Part shown: in pieces, positions 41,299-48,941 of the stretch
How positions within the stretch are numbered: the first letter of the stretch is position 1
How the letters are laid out: every line of letters begins with the position of its first letter
Source: CAZFPT01 sp046541875
Lineage (GTDB): Bacteria; Planctomycetota; Phycisphaerae; SM23-33
Assembly: GCA_046541875.1 (NCBI GenBank)
Contig: JBKHCL010000007.1
Coordinates: 1 to 56,271, forward strand
Reading direction: 5' to 3'
Length of the DNA stretch: 56,271 nt
Translations under genes and position numbers: made by a program
Notes under the pieces: generated by a model
The model's input: only the letters and a program-made list of their open reading frames with translations
Told to the model about the DNA's origin: nothing
The model's database searches: none

Positions 41299-42999
41299 AT
41301 GAGCTTCGACCTGCATGACGTCCCTTTCAGTCGATACGGTTCGTATCTAACGGTGTCCTATCCACCCCGCGGCGGCAGCGACGATTTGTACATCCGCACG
41401 GTACACGGAAACTCCGCGCCGGCCGAGTGCCTCAAGATCGAACTGCTCGCGGGAGACTCGCCCGTTCCCTATACCGTCGACGCCGAGGGACACCTGCTGC
41501 GACTCAACGCAGCCGACGGGTTCGTCGAGATGGTCATGCCCGAGGAGAACATCCTCCGCGTCCGGGGCGAGGGTGTGGCCCTTCGGCTGACGAATCCCTG
41601 CGACGCCCCCTTCGATAACGCCATCCGTCGCCACGAGACGCGCTGGCAGCTGAACCTGTACAACCCCAAGACGAAGCTGATGGTCACGCGGCTGTCGGGC
41701 GGGCTGATCGTGGATGCCCCCTGGCGCCCGAAGGGGTGCGAACGGATCGCCCTGGACCTCGTACCCGAACCGTCGGCCGGCGGATTCGAGGGAGTGATCG
41801 AAGAGTTCATGCCCGAGTGGACGCCGCGCGACTACCCGGGCCCGTTCGCCGAGTGCGTCGAGCACGTGCAGTGGGAACTGGGCGACTGGCTCAAGAAGAC
41901 GCCCCGCGCGCCGCGTTCGCTCAGCAAGGCCCGCGAGCTGGCCGCCTACATAAATTGGGCCAGTGTCGTCCCGGCCGGTGGGCATCTCACCCGCCCGGGC
42001 ATGCTCATGTCCAAACGCCACATGACCAATCTCTGGAGCTGGGACCACTGCTTCAACGCCCTGGCGCTGAGCTATCATAACCCCGAGCTGGCGTGGGATC
42101 AGCTCATGGTGGTCTTCGACAACCAGGACGAGATGGGCTGCCTGCCCGACGCCCTGAACGATCGCAACCCGCGCTGGCAGTACGTCAAGCCTCCCATCCA
42201 CGGCTGGACGCTGCAGCGCATGATGGAGCGAACCGACTGGATCGGCACGTCGCAACTGAAGGAAATCTACGGGCCACTCACCCGCTGGACCAACTGGTGG
42301 CTGGAGTACCGCGACGATGACGATTCCGGGCTGCCGGCGTACTTTCACGGCAACGACTCGGGCTGGGACAACGGAACGATCTTCGACGACGGCGGCCCCA
42401 TCGAAGGGCCGGACCTTGCCGCCTTCCTGGTCTTCCAGATGCGCGTGCTCGGCGAGATCGCCGGAAAGATCGGCCGAAAGAAAGACCAGCGCATCTGGGA
42501 GATGCGCGCCTACGAACTGCTGGAACGCATGATCGAACGCCTCTGGCGCGGCGACCATTTCATCGCCCCGCGCAAGTTCGACGGCCACGTGGTCGAGAAA
42601 GGCGACTGCCTGCTGACGTTCATGCCCATCATCCTTGGGGAGCTGCTGCCCGAGGAGGTGCGCAAGGCGCTCGTCGCCGGGCTGCGCGCCGGCGGGCGGT
42701 TCTTCACCAAACACGGGATGGCCACCGAAAGCCCCAAGAGCCCCAAGTACGAATCGGACGGCTACTGGCGCGGGCCGATCTGGGCCCCGTCCACCATGCT
42801 GATCGCCGACGGGCTCGCCCACAGCGGCCAGGAGGGGCTCGCCCACGAGATCGCCCGACGCTTCTGCCGTATGTGCGCCACCGCCGGGTTCGCCGAGAAC
42901 TTCGACGCCCAAACCGGCGTGGGGCTGCGCGACCGGGCCTATACCTGGACATCGAGCGTGTTCCTCGTGCTGGCCAATGACTACCTCCTGGAGCAGTAG
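41299..42999 (+). CDS. MGH1-like / GH63-type glycoside hydrolase
   Basis: A 566-aa protein: an N-terminal beta-domain of about 190 residues and an (alpha/alpha)6 barrel. SKRHMTNLWSWDHCFNALAL, WDQLMVVFDNQDEMGCLPDAL, DSGWDNGTIFDDG and SPKYESDGYWRGPIWAPST are the barrel motifs shared by mannosylglycerate-hydrolase-like, GH63 and trehalase-type enzymes, and the DNGT Asp and later Glu are the likely catalytic pair. There is no signal peptide, so it is cytoplasmic. GGGAG precedes the ATG. Such proteins hydrolyse alpha-glucosyl or mannosyl compatible solutes or oligosaccharides; the substrate here is open. Confidence 0.82.
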   Translation: MSFDLHDVPFSRYGSYLTVSYPPRGGSDDLYIRTVHGNSAPAECLKIELLAGDSPVPYTVDAEGHLLRLNAADGFVEMVMPEENILRVRGEGVALRLTNPCDAPFDNAIRRHETRWQLNLYNPKTKLMVTRLSGGLIVDAPWRPKGCERIALDLVPEPSAGGFEGVIEEFMPEWTPRDYPGPFAECVEHVQWELGDWLKKTPRAPRSLSKARELAAYINWASVVPAGGHLTRPGMLMSKRHMTNLWSWDHCFNALALSYHNPELAWDQLMVVFDNQDEMGCLPDALNDRNPRWQYVKPPIHGWTLQRMMERTDWIGTSQLKEIYGPLTRWTNWWLEYRDDDDSGLPAYFHGNDSGWDNGTIFDDGGPIEGPDLAAFLVFQMRVLGEIAGKIGRKKDQRIWEMRAYELLERMIERLWRGDHFIAPRKFDGHVVEKGDCLLTFMPIILGELLPEEVRKALVAGLRAGGRFFTKHGMATESPKSPKYESDGYWRGPIWAPSTMLIADGLAHSGQEGLAHEIARRFCRMCATAGFAENFDAQTGVGLRDRAYTWTSSVFLVLANDYLLEQ

Positions 43000-43009
43000 C
43001 CCCGACGCG

Positions 43010-43978
43010 ATGATCAAGCCCAGCCGCACCATACTGCTTCGTCGCGTAGCGATGACGGTGCTCTGCGCGACCTGCGCGATCCTCGCGATCGCCTGCGACG
43101 GAACCGAGAGCGACGCGAACCCGCCCCTGCCGCCACGGGTTACCGACGCCAACGGCGGCAGCGTGACGTTTTTCATCGCGGCCGACACGCACTTCGGGCA
43201 CCGCGGAATCGAGAAACGCAACCGCCGCATGGTCGACGCCCTCAATGACCTGCCCGGAACCGATTGGCCGACACAGATCGGCGGAACCGTTCAGACTCCC
43301 CGCGGCGTGCTGATCGCGGGGGATCTCACCGAGCGCGGAACCCGCCGGCAGTGGGAACAGTTCCGCCGGTACTACGGCGGCCCGGACGCCAACGGCCTGC
43401 TGCGGTTCCCGGCCTTCGCGTGCACCGGCAACCACGACCGCTACACCCCCTGGCGATACGGATTCGTCAAACCCGTCCTCGACGGTGTCCGCCAACAGCA
43501 CGGCGGGCTGCTGTACCGCATCGATTGGGGGCAGGTCACGGTCCTCTCGCTGGATGAGTATCCATCACTGGCCGCCTGCCGCTGGCTGGCGAAACAAATC
43601 GAGCAGATCGACCCGACCCGATACATCGTGATCTTCTTCCACTACGGGCTCCACGGGCCGTTCGCTGACTGGTGGCCCAGCCGACACAAGAACCGCTTCG
43701 AGCAGACAATCCGAGGACACAACGTCGTGCTTCTCGCCCACGGTCATTACCACGCCTCCCAGCATTACCGCTGGCGCGGCTGGGATGTGGTAAACGTCGG
43801 CTCGCCCAAACACATGTGGACGACATTCTCGGCTGTCCGCATCCAACACGATCGCCTGGACGTGGCCAGTTACGACTGGTCGCGCCGGCGGTGGAACTGG
43901 TCGTTCTCGCGGGATCTCTCGCCGCCGGGAACCACCGACCCGCCAGCCGCTCCCGTCGAGGCGTATCGGCCGAACTGA
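43010..43978 (+). CDS. metallophosphoesterase lipoprotein
   Basis: A 322-aa calcineurin-like phosphoesterase. Metal-binding blocks in order: AADTHFGH (D-x-H), IAGDLTERG (GDxxxxG), CTGNHDRY (GNHD), FFHYGLHG (late His) and LAHGHYHAS (GHxH). The N-terminal hydrophobic stretch ends in ILAIAC, a lipobox, so it is probably membrane-anchored. The start is uncertain: ATG at 43010 lacks a close Shine-Dalgarno, and ATG at 43052 would still keep the lipobox. It starts 10 bases after the glycoside hydrolase stop, likely one operon. The substrate may be phosphodiester or phospho-sugar. Confidence 0.85.
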   Translation: MIKPSRTILLRRVAMTVLCATCAILAIACDGTESDANPPLPPRVTDANGGSVTFFIAADTHFGHRGIEKRNRRMVDALNDLPGTDWPTQIGGTVQTPRGVLIAGDLTERGTRRQWEQFRRYYGGPDANGLLRFPAFACTGNHDRYTPWRYGFVKPVLDGVRQQHGGLLYRIDWGQVTVLSLDEYPSLAACRWLAKQIEQIDPTRYIVIFFHYGLHGPFADWWPSRHKNRFEQTIRGHNVVLLAHGHYHASQHYRWRGWDVVNVGSPKHMWTTFSAVRIQHDRLDVASYDWSRRRWNWSFSRDLSPPGTTDPPAAPVEAYRPN

Positions 43979-44014
43979 CCCGCTCGGCCACCTCCGTCGA
44001 CATGGGCGCACAGT

Positions 44015-44047
44015 GGAACCCCGCAACGCCTGGCGCCACGGGGTTCC
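44015..44047. terminator. terminator-like hairpin between convergent genes
   Basis: GGAACCCCG (44015-44023) and CGGGGTTCC (44039-44047) form a perfect 9-bp stem with a 15-base loop, between the stops of the metallophosphoesterase and PEP-CTERM genes. GGTTCTTAT follows on the plus strand. It probably acts in both directions. Confidence 0.6.
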
Positions 44048-44120
44048 GGTTCTTATCGTGGGAAACGAAAGAACGAGTACGGTCACACAGGCCTCACGGA
44101 GACCTGATCAATTCCGGTAT

Positions 44121-44972
44121 CTACGACTGGCGCCGCTTCAGCAGCGCCGCCAGACCGCCGATGGCCAGCAGGCTCATCGTGGCCGGCTCGGGAACGATCT
44201 CGAAGCCGTTCAGGGCGGCTCCGTGCAGGCTCGCCTCGCCATCGATCCGGATATAGAAGCTGTCCAGATCCAGCCCGGAGAACACAACGTAATTGCCGGC
44301 AGTGGGATTCAACGGGTCGGTCGAGGTGACTTCATCGTAATCGGCCAACGCGTTTGCCGGGGTATGGGACGAGGTCGGATAGTCGCTGCCGTCATCCTTG
44401 CCGTAGACCGTCTGCAATGCAGCCGCTCCGCCGATGTAGTCCGACTTGCTCGCCCAGATGCGGAACGTCGCCTTGCCGCTGCCCTCGACGTCCCCGTCTC
44501 CATCGGAGTAAAGGAAGATGTCGATGGGGTTGGAACCGAAGGCGGCCGACAGACCGGACCCCTCGAACTCGATCAACGGGCCCGCCTGGGCCTTGCCGGA
44601 CTGCAGGTAGCCGGCGAACATCTGGTCATGGCCGGTGGGCACGTCGGCCGGTCGCGTGATGTCATCATTGGTATTCTGCGATCCGTTGGCGGCGTTCCAG
44701 GTCAGGCTGACGGCGTCGGCGATGTCGGACTCGTCGGCATATTTGAAGTCCGGGTTCGTCCCGTCAATATTGTTGGGCGGATCGAACGAGTTCGCTCCGA
44801 ACCCGGCCGGGCTGGTCAGGTCATTCCACCAGGGTGTTACGTTCACGCCGGCGGGGAAGTCGACAATCTGGGCGACCGAGCAGAAGTTCCCGGCGATGAC
44901 GCCGGCGGAGGCAAACGAGGCCGTCCCGACGACGACCGACGCGGCAAGTAGAACAAGAAATGCTTTCTTCAT
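44121..44972 (-). CDS. PEP-CTERM sorting domain protein
   Basis: A 283-aa exported protein: signal MKKAFLVLLAASVVVGTASF, a beta-rich central domain with acidic stretches (YSDGDGDVEGSG), and the C-terminal sorting tag VPEPATMSLLAIGGLAALL followed by KRRQS. The tag is recognised by an exosortase, which transfers the protein to the surface or biofilm matrix. AAGGAG precedes the ATG. The function of the body is unknown; it has no enzyme motif. A TTGACA-type promoter lies about 235 bases upstream and a hairpin ends the gene. Confidence 0.85.
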   Translation of the reverse strand: MKKAFLVLLAASVVVGTASFASAGVIAGNFCSVAQIVDFPAGVNVTPWWNDLTSPAGFGANSFDPPNNIDGTNPDFKYADESDIADAVSLTWNAANGSQNTNDDITRPADVPTGHDQMFAGYLQSGKAQAGPLIEFEGSGLSAAFGSNPIDIFLYSDGDGDVEGSGKATFRIWASKSDYIGGAAALQTVYGKDDGSDYPTSSHTPANALADYDEVTSTDPLNPTAGNYVVFSGLDLDSFYIRIDGEASLHGAALNGFEIVPEPATMSLLAIGGLAALLKRRQS

Positions 44973-45207
44973 GGTCCAAGCTCCTTTCGAGGCTCCTCCG
45001 GGCAATTCGCCCGGCGGGTTCCGCCTGATGCGGGAATCTCCGTTTGAACACGTTTCCTCGGAACACATCACATTGAGGCCGATTCATGCACGCCTGACCC
45101 AAAACGGAGACCCCCGCGAATCTCGAAATGGAGCGTTGGATGCGTGTTGATTCAGCCGACCGGCGGGTCTTGCGGGCCCCTATCAGGCCCTCCGCCTAAC
45201 ACGCACC

Positions 45208-45235
45208 GTTTTAGCACGAATTCTCGTTTTGTCAA
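45208..45235 (-). promoter_or_regulatory. sigma70-type promoter of the PEP-CTERM gene
   Basis: On the minus strand a perfect TTGACA (45230-45235) is followed, 16 bases later, by TAAAAC (45208-45213). The leader to the ATG would be about 230 bases, long enough for post-transcriptional control. The rest of the 550-base gap (44973-45525) shows no gene on either strand; its 45200-45480 part is unusually AT-rich for this genome. Confidence 0.55.
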
Positions 45236-45473
45236 GCTGGCGCCGGTATGGAAGGCCGGGAGCGCGCGAAGAGTAAAACCCCGATACTCCCAAGCAGGAG
45301 GTACAGCTCTTCCCCTATATCACAGTGAGGCAATACCCCGAATGCCTTAACTGGTACGGAATCAGGGCCTTATACAGAGAGCGGCCAATGCCCCCTTGCT
45401 TCGCATCATTCCGCCAATACTTGGACAGCCTCCCCATTTGCCCGATAAAAATAGTTTGGTTTTCCTACGTTTT

Positions 45474-45491
45474 CCCGGTGGATTCACCGGG
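45474..45491. other. 7-bp hairpin downstream of DUF2203 gene
   Basis: CCCGGTG and CACCGGG flank GATT, 35 bases past the DUF2203 stop on the minus strand. It is followed there by AAAAC rather than T, so if it terminates it is not the canonical kind. Confidence 0.35.
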
Positions 45492-45525
45492 GGGGTTCCC
45501 CACATCAACTCCGCTCAGCGTGCGT

Positions 45526-46020
45526 CTACGCCAACGGCCTGCCATTATCGGAATGGTACTGCCCCTCATTCTCCGCTGCCGGGTGGCGGGGGTCGTCGCC
45601 GATGGTCTCGCGGTGGGCGAACGAAGCGTGCCGGGCGTGCCATTTGTCCACCCTCGATTCGCCGTGTCGCCAGCAGAGGTAGCCGCTTTGGCCATGATGC
45701 TCGTGCGGAAAGTGTACAATGCCGCGCAGCCAGTCGCGCAGTTCGACTCCCATTCCCGCCAGTTCGTCGCGGCAGGTTTCCAGTCGCCCGAACGTCTCGC
45801 GCAGCTGCCGCCGGGCGTCTCCGCCGGCGCGGTGGTCGCCGCCGGCCTCGGCCATCTCGACGAGTTCCTGCAGATCCAGCAGGCGGCGGAACTCCACGAC
45901 GATCTCCGCGACGATCCGACGGACCAGGACCAGAGATGCGTTGGCGTTCTCGACTGTGAACTGCCTGGCGGCAGGAACCGCACGTGTTGTCTTGGAAGCA
46001 GCGCTTTCGATCCGTTCCAC
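45526..46020 (-). CDS. DUF2203 family protein
   Basis: A 164-aa protein from a GTG preceded by GGAGAGGAG. Family features: QFTVENANASLVLVRRIVAE at the start, a long helical middle (coiled-coil-like LRETFGRLETCRDELAGMG), and the conserved tail VELRDWLRGIVHFP, GYLCWRHGESRVDKWH, FAHRETI. Together these are diagnostic of DUF2203. The role is unknown. The gene is divergent from hsp20. The 376-base gap between them holds the sigma54 promoter. Confidence 0.75.
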   Translation of the reverse strand: MERIESAASKTTRAVPAARQFTVENANASLVLVRRIVAEIVVEFRRLLDLQELVEMAEAGGDHRAGGDARRQLRETFGRLETCRDELAGMGVELRDWLRGIVHFPHEHHGQSGYLCWRHGESRVDKWHARHASFAHRETIGDDPRHPAAENEGQYHSDNGRPLA

Positions 46021-46233
46021 TTGCCCGACTCCTCTCCACGGGGCACGACCCAGCGACAGAAACCACATGCCCCTTCCGTTGGGACGTTGGGCTTTATCGG
46101 CCAGCGCTGCGTCAGAGCATGAACCTTCCGGGTGACTTCCCCCGCGACTTTTCGCCTGTCGAAGCGACAGCCCCCCGCCGGGCTCACCGTCATTTTGACA
46201 CCACGCCAGGAATGCCGCCTTCCGTCGTTATTC

Positions 46234-46247
46234 CACAACACTTTGTG
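46234..46247 (+). promoter_or_regulatory. short dyad upstream of the sigma54 promoter
   Basis: CACAA and TTGTG flank CACT about 32 bases upstream of the -24 element. It could be an upstream activator site for an enhancer-binding protein, although such sites usually lie 70 or more bases away. It could be chance. Confidence 0.25.
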
Positions 46248-46278
46248 CAATAGACACTTGCGGCCGCACGGGCCATTC

Positions 46279-46294
46279 TGGCACGCACTTTGCA
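46279..46294 (+). promoter_or_regulatory. sigma54 (-24/-12) promoter of hsp20
   Basis: TGGCAC, five bases, then TTGCA match the sigma54 consensus exactly, with GG at 46280-46281 and GC at 46292-46293 separated by the required ten bases. Transcription would start near 46305, giving a leader of about 90 bases to the hsp20 ATG. A sigma54 activator is encoded at 25211-26572, though a link between the two is unproven. Confidence 0.75.
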
Positions 46295-46396
46295 AAAAGA
46301 GAAGTGAGAGAACCAGAGGACCGAGTTCTCCCGCCTGCCGGCTGGGCGGTCCAGCCGACGCGGGACGACAGACATCCGGTCAGAAGGGAGAGAACC

Positions 46397-46840
46397 ATGT
46401 TGCCGACACCATTCCGGAGATCCAGGAATGCGGGCCTTACCCGCCTGCACGACAATCTGGATGAGATGTTCGAAAGCTTCTTCCGCGGCGAGGAACCCGC
46501 CGTCGGGACGTTCGCTCCGGCCCTTGACGTGGCGGAGCGTGACGACGCCATCCTGATCCGCGCCGACCTGCCGGGCGTCAAGCCCGAGGACATCGACGTG
46601 AGCGTTCATGCCAACACCCTCACGCTGAGCGGATCGCGGCAGGAAGAGAAAACCGACGAGGGCGACAACTACTACCACGTTGAGCGACGGTCCGGCGCGT
46701 TCAAACGCACCGTGCAACTGCCCTCCAACGTGGATCCCGAGCAGGTACACGCCCGCTGCAAGGACGGTGTGTTGACCATCGAGCTCAAGAAGCACGAAAA
46801 GGAACTGCCGCGGAAGATCAAGATCGAGAACGAAGAGTAA
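46397..46840 (+). CDS. small heat shock protein, Hsp20/alpha-crystallin family
   Basis: A 147-aa Hsp20, an ATP-independent holdase that binds unfolding proteins. The alpha-crystallin domain spans about 40-135: FAPALDVAERDDAILIRADLPG, VKPEDIDVSVHANTLTLSG, ERRSGAFKRTVQLPSNVD, and the closing KDGVLTIELKK. The C-terminal tail ends KELPRKIKIENEE with the I-x-I oligomerisation motif. AGAAGGGAG precedes the ATG. It is expressed alone from a sigma54-type promoter and ends at a hairpin. Heat-shock genes in most bacteria use sigma32 or HrcA, so this control would be unusual. Confidence 0.93.
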   Translation: MLPTPFRRSRNAGLTRLHDNLDEMFESFFRGEEPAVGTFAPALDVAERDDAILIRADLPGVKPEDIDVSVHANTLTLSGSRQEEKTDEGDNYYHVERRSGAFKRTVQLPSNVDPEQVHARCKDGVLTIELKKHEKELPRKIKIENEE

Positions 46841-46894
46841 CCTCCACCCGCCCGTTCACGACGGAGCGGCCACAACTGAATACCTGAACGCCCC

Positions 46895-46914
46895 GGGCGC
46901 CGCAAACGGCGCCC
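46895..46914 (+). terminator. terminator after hsp20
   Basis: GGGCGCCG (46895-46902) and CGGCGCCC (46907-46914) form an 8-bp stem with a CAAA loop, followed by TTGCGTTTGCG. It separates hsp20 from truB. Confidence 0.6.
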
Positions 46915-46950
46915 TTGCGTTTGCGCCGTCGGCGCGCACACTGGGTCGGC

Positions 46951-47838
46951 ATGTTCGGCCTGCTGAACATCCACAAACCCGTAGGTCCGTCCAGCCACGC
47001 CATCGTCGCGGGGGTTCGGAGGCGGGTTCCGCGCGGCGTCAAGGTCGGCCACGCCGGCACGCTCGACCCCCGCGCCGACGGGGTGCTGGTGATTTGTCTG
47101 GGCCCGGCCACCCGCTTGGCCGAGTACGTCCAGCATGCGCCAAAACGCTACCGCACCACCGTAACCCTCGGGGCCCGCTCGACCACCGACGACACCGAAG
47201 GCGAGATCACGCACACCGACGCAGCGAAGCCGCCGGCACGAGAGGACATCGAGGCGGCGCTGGTCGGAATGATCGGCCGAATCGAGCAGGTCCCGCCGGT
47301 CCACTCAGCCGTCCACGTGGACGGGCGTCGCGCGTACGAAATCGCGCGCGACGGGCAGGACGTGCAGATCACGCCCCGGCCGGTGACCATCCACGAGATT
47401 CGCCTCGCCGCTTACGAATACCCAGCATTGACGCTGGAAATCGTCTGCGGCAGCGGGACGTACATCCGTTCGATCGCACGGGACGTGGGCGAAACGCTGG
47501 GAGTGGGCGGCTACTGCCGGACGCTCACTCGGACGGCCGTCGGCGAGTTCACGCTGGAAACCGCCCTGCCGCCGGACGAGGTGGATCCGCGGCGGGACCT
47601 CATCGCGCCCGCCCGGGCGGTGAGTCACCTGCCCCCCTGCCACGTAACCGACGCCCAGGTCGCCAAGCTCACCATCGGCCAACGGGTCTCCCTGGATGAG
47701 GTCGATCTGCCCGACGAGCCGACGGCCGCCGAAGACATCGCCGTCTTCGACCCGGCCGGTGAACTGGTGGCCATCGCCATACGCGAGACGCACCGCAATG
47801 CCCTGCGCCCCACGAAGGTGCTGCTTCGGCAGCGATGA
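46951..47838 (+). CDS. truB: tRNA pseudouridine(55) synthase
   Basis: TruB makes pseudouridine 55 in the T-loop of tRNA (295 aa). GLLNIHKPVGPSSHAIV opens the protein. VGHAGTLDPRADGVLVI contains the catalytic Asp. KRYRTTVTLGARSTTDDTEG, PPVHSAVHVDGRRAYEIAR and VCGSGTYIRSIARDVGE complete the family motifs. The ATG has only a weak Shine-Dalgarno, but the family start MFGLLNIHKP is unambiguous. The C-terminal 60 residues may form the RNA-binding thumb or PUA-like part. It is convergent with rpiB. Confidence 0.95.
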   Translation: MFGLLNIHKPVGPSSHAIVAGVRRRVPRGVKVGHAGTLDPRADGVLVICLGPATRLAEYVQHAPKRYRTTVTLGARSTTDDTEGEITHTDAAKPPAREDIEAALVGMIGRIEQVPPVHSAVHVDGRRAYEIARDGQDVQITPRPVTIHEIRLAAYEYPALTLEIVCGSGTYIRSIARDVGETLGVGGYCRTLTRTAVGEFTLETALPPDEVDPRRDLIAPARAVSHLPPCHVTDAQVAKLTIGQRVSLDEVDLPDEPTAAEDIAVFDPAGELVAIAIRETHRNALRPTKVLLRQR

Positions 47839-47851
47839 TCCCTGGCGGCGG

Positions 47852-48283
47852 TTATTCCGCGTCGATCTTCTTGATTCGCCGCTGATGTCGCCCGCCCTCA
47901 AACGGCGTGGCCAGCCAGAGATCGAGGATCTCGGTGACTTCCTCGTAGGCGAGCATCCGCTGACCGAGCGAGAGCACATTGGCGTCGTTGTGCTCGCGCG
48001 AGTAGCGGGCCGATCGGAGGTCCCACGCGATCGCGCAGCGCACGCCGGGCACGCGATTGGAGACAATCGCCTCACCGTTTCCCGACCCACCCAACACGAT
48101 GCCGCGCTGGGCGCGACCGTCGGCGACGGCTTGGGCGGCCGGCCGGATGAAGTCCGGGTAGTCGCACGATTCAGCGCTGTAGGTTCCGAAGTCTTCCACG
48201 TCGTGGCCGAGATCGGCGAGGTACTCGCGGATTCTCTCCTTGTAGACGAACCCGGCGTGATCGGAGGCGATGGCGATTTTCAT
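47852..48283 (-). CDS. rpiB: ribose 5-phosphate isomerase B
   Basis: A 143-aa RpiB that interconverts ribose 5-phosphate and ribulose 5-phosphate. IAIASDHAGFVYKERI and DFGTYSAESCDYPDF are family features, and GGSGNGEAIVSNRVPGVRCAIAWD follows. The catalytic Cys of E. coli RpiB is replaced by Gly-Ser-Gly-Asn-Gly-Glu, as in the Mycobacterium tuberculosis type where Glu acts as base. SREHNDANVLSLGQRM follows. It starts three bases after the shikimate kinase stop, so these genes are likely co-transcribed with aroA. Confidence 0.92.
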   Translation of the reverse strand: MKIAIASDHAGFVYKERIREYLADLGHDVEDFGTYSAESCDYPDFIRPAAQAVADGRAQRGIVLGGSGNGEAIVSNRVPGVRCAIAWDLRSARYSREHNDANVLSLGQRMLAYEEVTEILDLWLATPFEGGRHQRRIKKIDAE

Positions 48284-48285
48284 GT

Positions 48286-48849
48286 TCAGTGGCTCTCTCG
48301 GCGGGGCGGGTTGTCCCGGTCAATGGTCCGCAGCACCGCGGTGATGCATTGGTCGGGGGTACGATCGGTGCAGTTCACGCGAACGTCGGCGAGGCTGCGA
48401 TACACGGGCAAACGCTCGGCCAGCATCGCGTCGAACGAGCCGCGCGGGTCGTCGGCATTCAGGAACGGCGGAAGCCCGCCGGTGAGGATCCGCCGGTACA
48501 ACTCGTCCGCGTCCACCTCCAGCAGCACCAGCGTGCCCATGGCGCGGAGATGCTCGCGGCAGGCGGGGTTCAGCGCGGTGCGTCCGCCCAGGGCGATCGC
48601 AGCCTGACGGGTATCGTTGCTCAGCGTCGCGGCCAACTCGGCTACGGCGTCGGCTTCCAGCGACTCCCACGCTTGGGCGCCGATCTCCCGGAAGATCTCC
48701 CGGCAGGTCCGCTCCTCGCCGCTGCGGCGGGCGTGCAGATCCGCCAGAACCTCGTCGGTATCGATGCAACGCCACCCCAGCCGCTCGGCTACGCCGGCGG
48801 CGACGGTACTCTTGCCGCAGTGTTTCATGCCCATCAGCACGAGACTCAT
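48286..48849 (-). CDS. aroK: shikimate kinase
   Basis: A 187-aa kinase that phosphorylates shikimate at the 3-OH. MGMKHCGKSTVA is the P-loop. RCIDTDEVLADL holds the shikimate-binding Asp pair, and FREIGAQAWESLEADAV gives the family's REIG-(x)n-E segment. AIALGGRTALNP replaces the usual GGG motif with GGR. The lid region near 120-140 includes LPPFLNADDPRGSF and the later R residues of the adenine-binding part. GGAAAG precedes the ATG. It lies between aroA and rpiB on the same strand. A gluconate-kinase-like specificity is less likely given the aroA neighbour. Confidence 0.85.
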   Translation of the reverse strand: MSLVLMGMKHCGKSTVAAGVAERLGWRCIDTDEVLADLHARRSGEERTCREIFREIGAQAWESLEADAVAELAATLSNDTRQAAIALGGRTALNPACREHLRAMGTLVLLEVDADELYRRILTGGLPPFLNADDPRGSFDAMLAERLPVYRSLADVRVNCTDRTPDQCITAVLRTIDRDNPPRRESH

Positions 48850-48941
48850 CGAAGCATCTTTCCGCTTAGGGGGGCGCGAAAGGACCTGTTCTACCCCGGC
48901 GGGGAGAAATGTCAAGCCCGCGACCCGAGACATCGCCTCGC

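Noticed and set aside
46195..46230. TTGACA at 46195-46200 as a sigma70 promoter for hsp20
   Set aside because: No -10 box at 16-18 bases; the sigma54 match downstream is much better.
46141..46396. CIRCE or another heat-shock operator upstream of hsp20
   Set aside because: No long spaced inverted repeat of the TTAGCACTC type is present.
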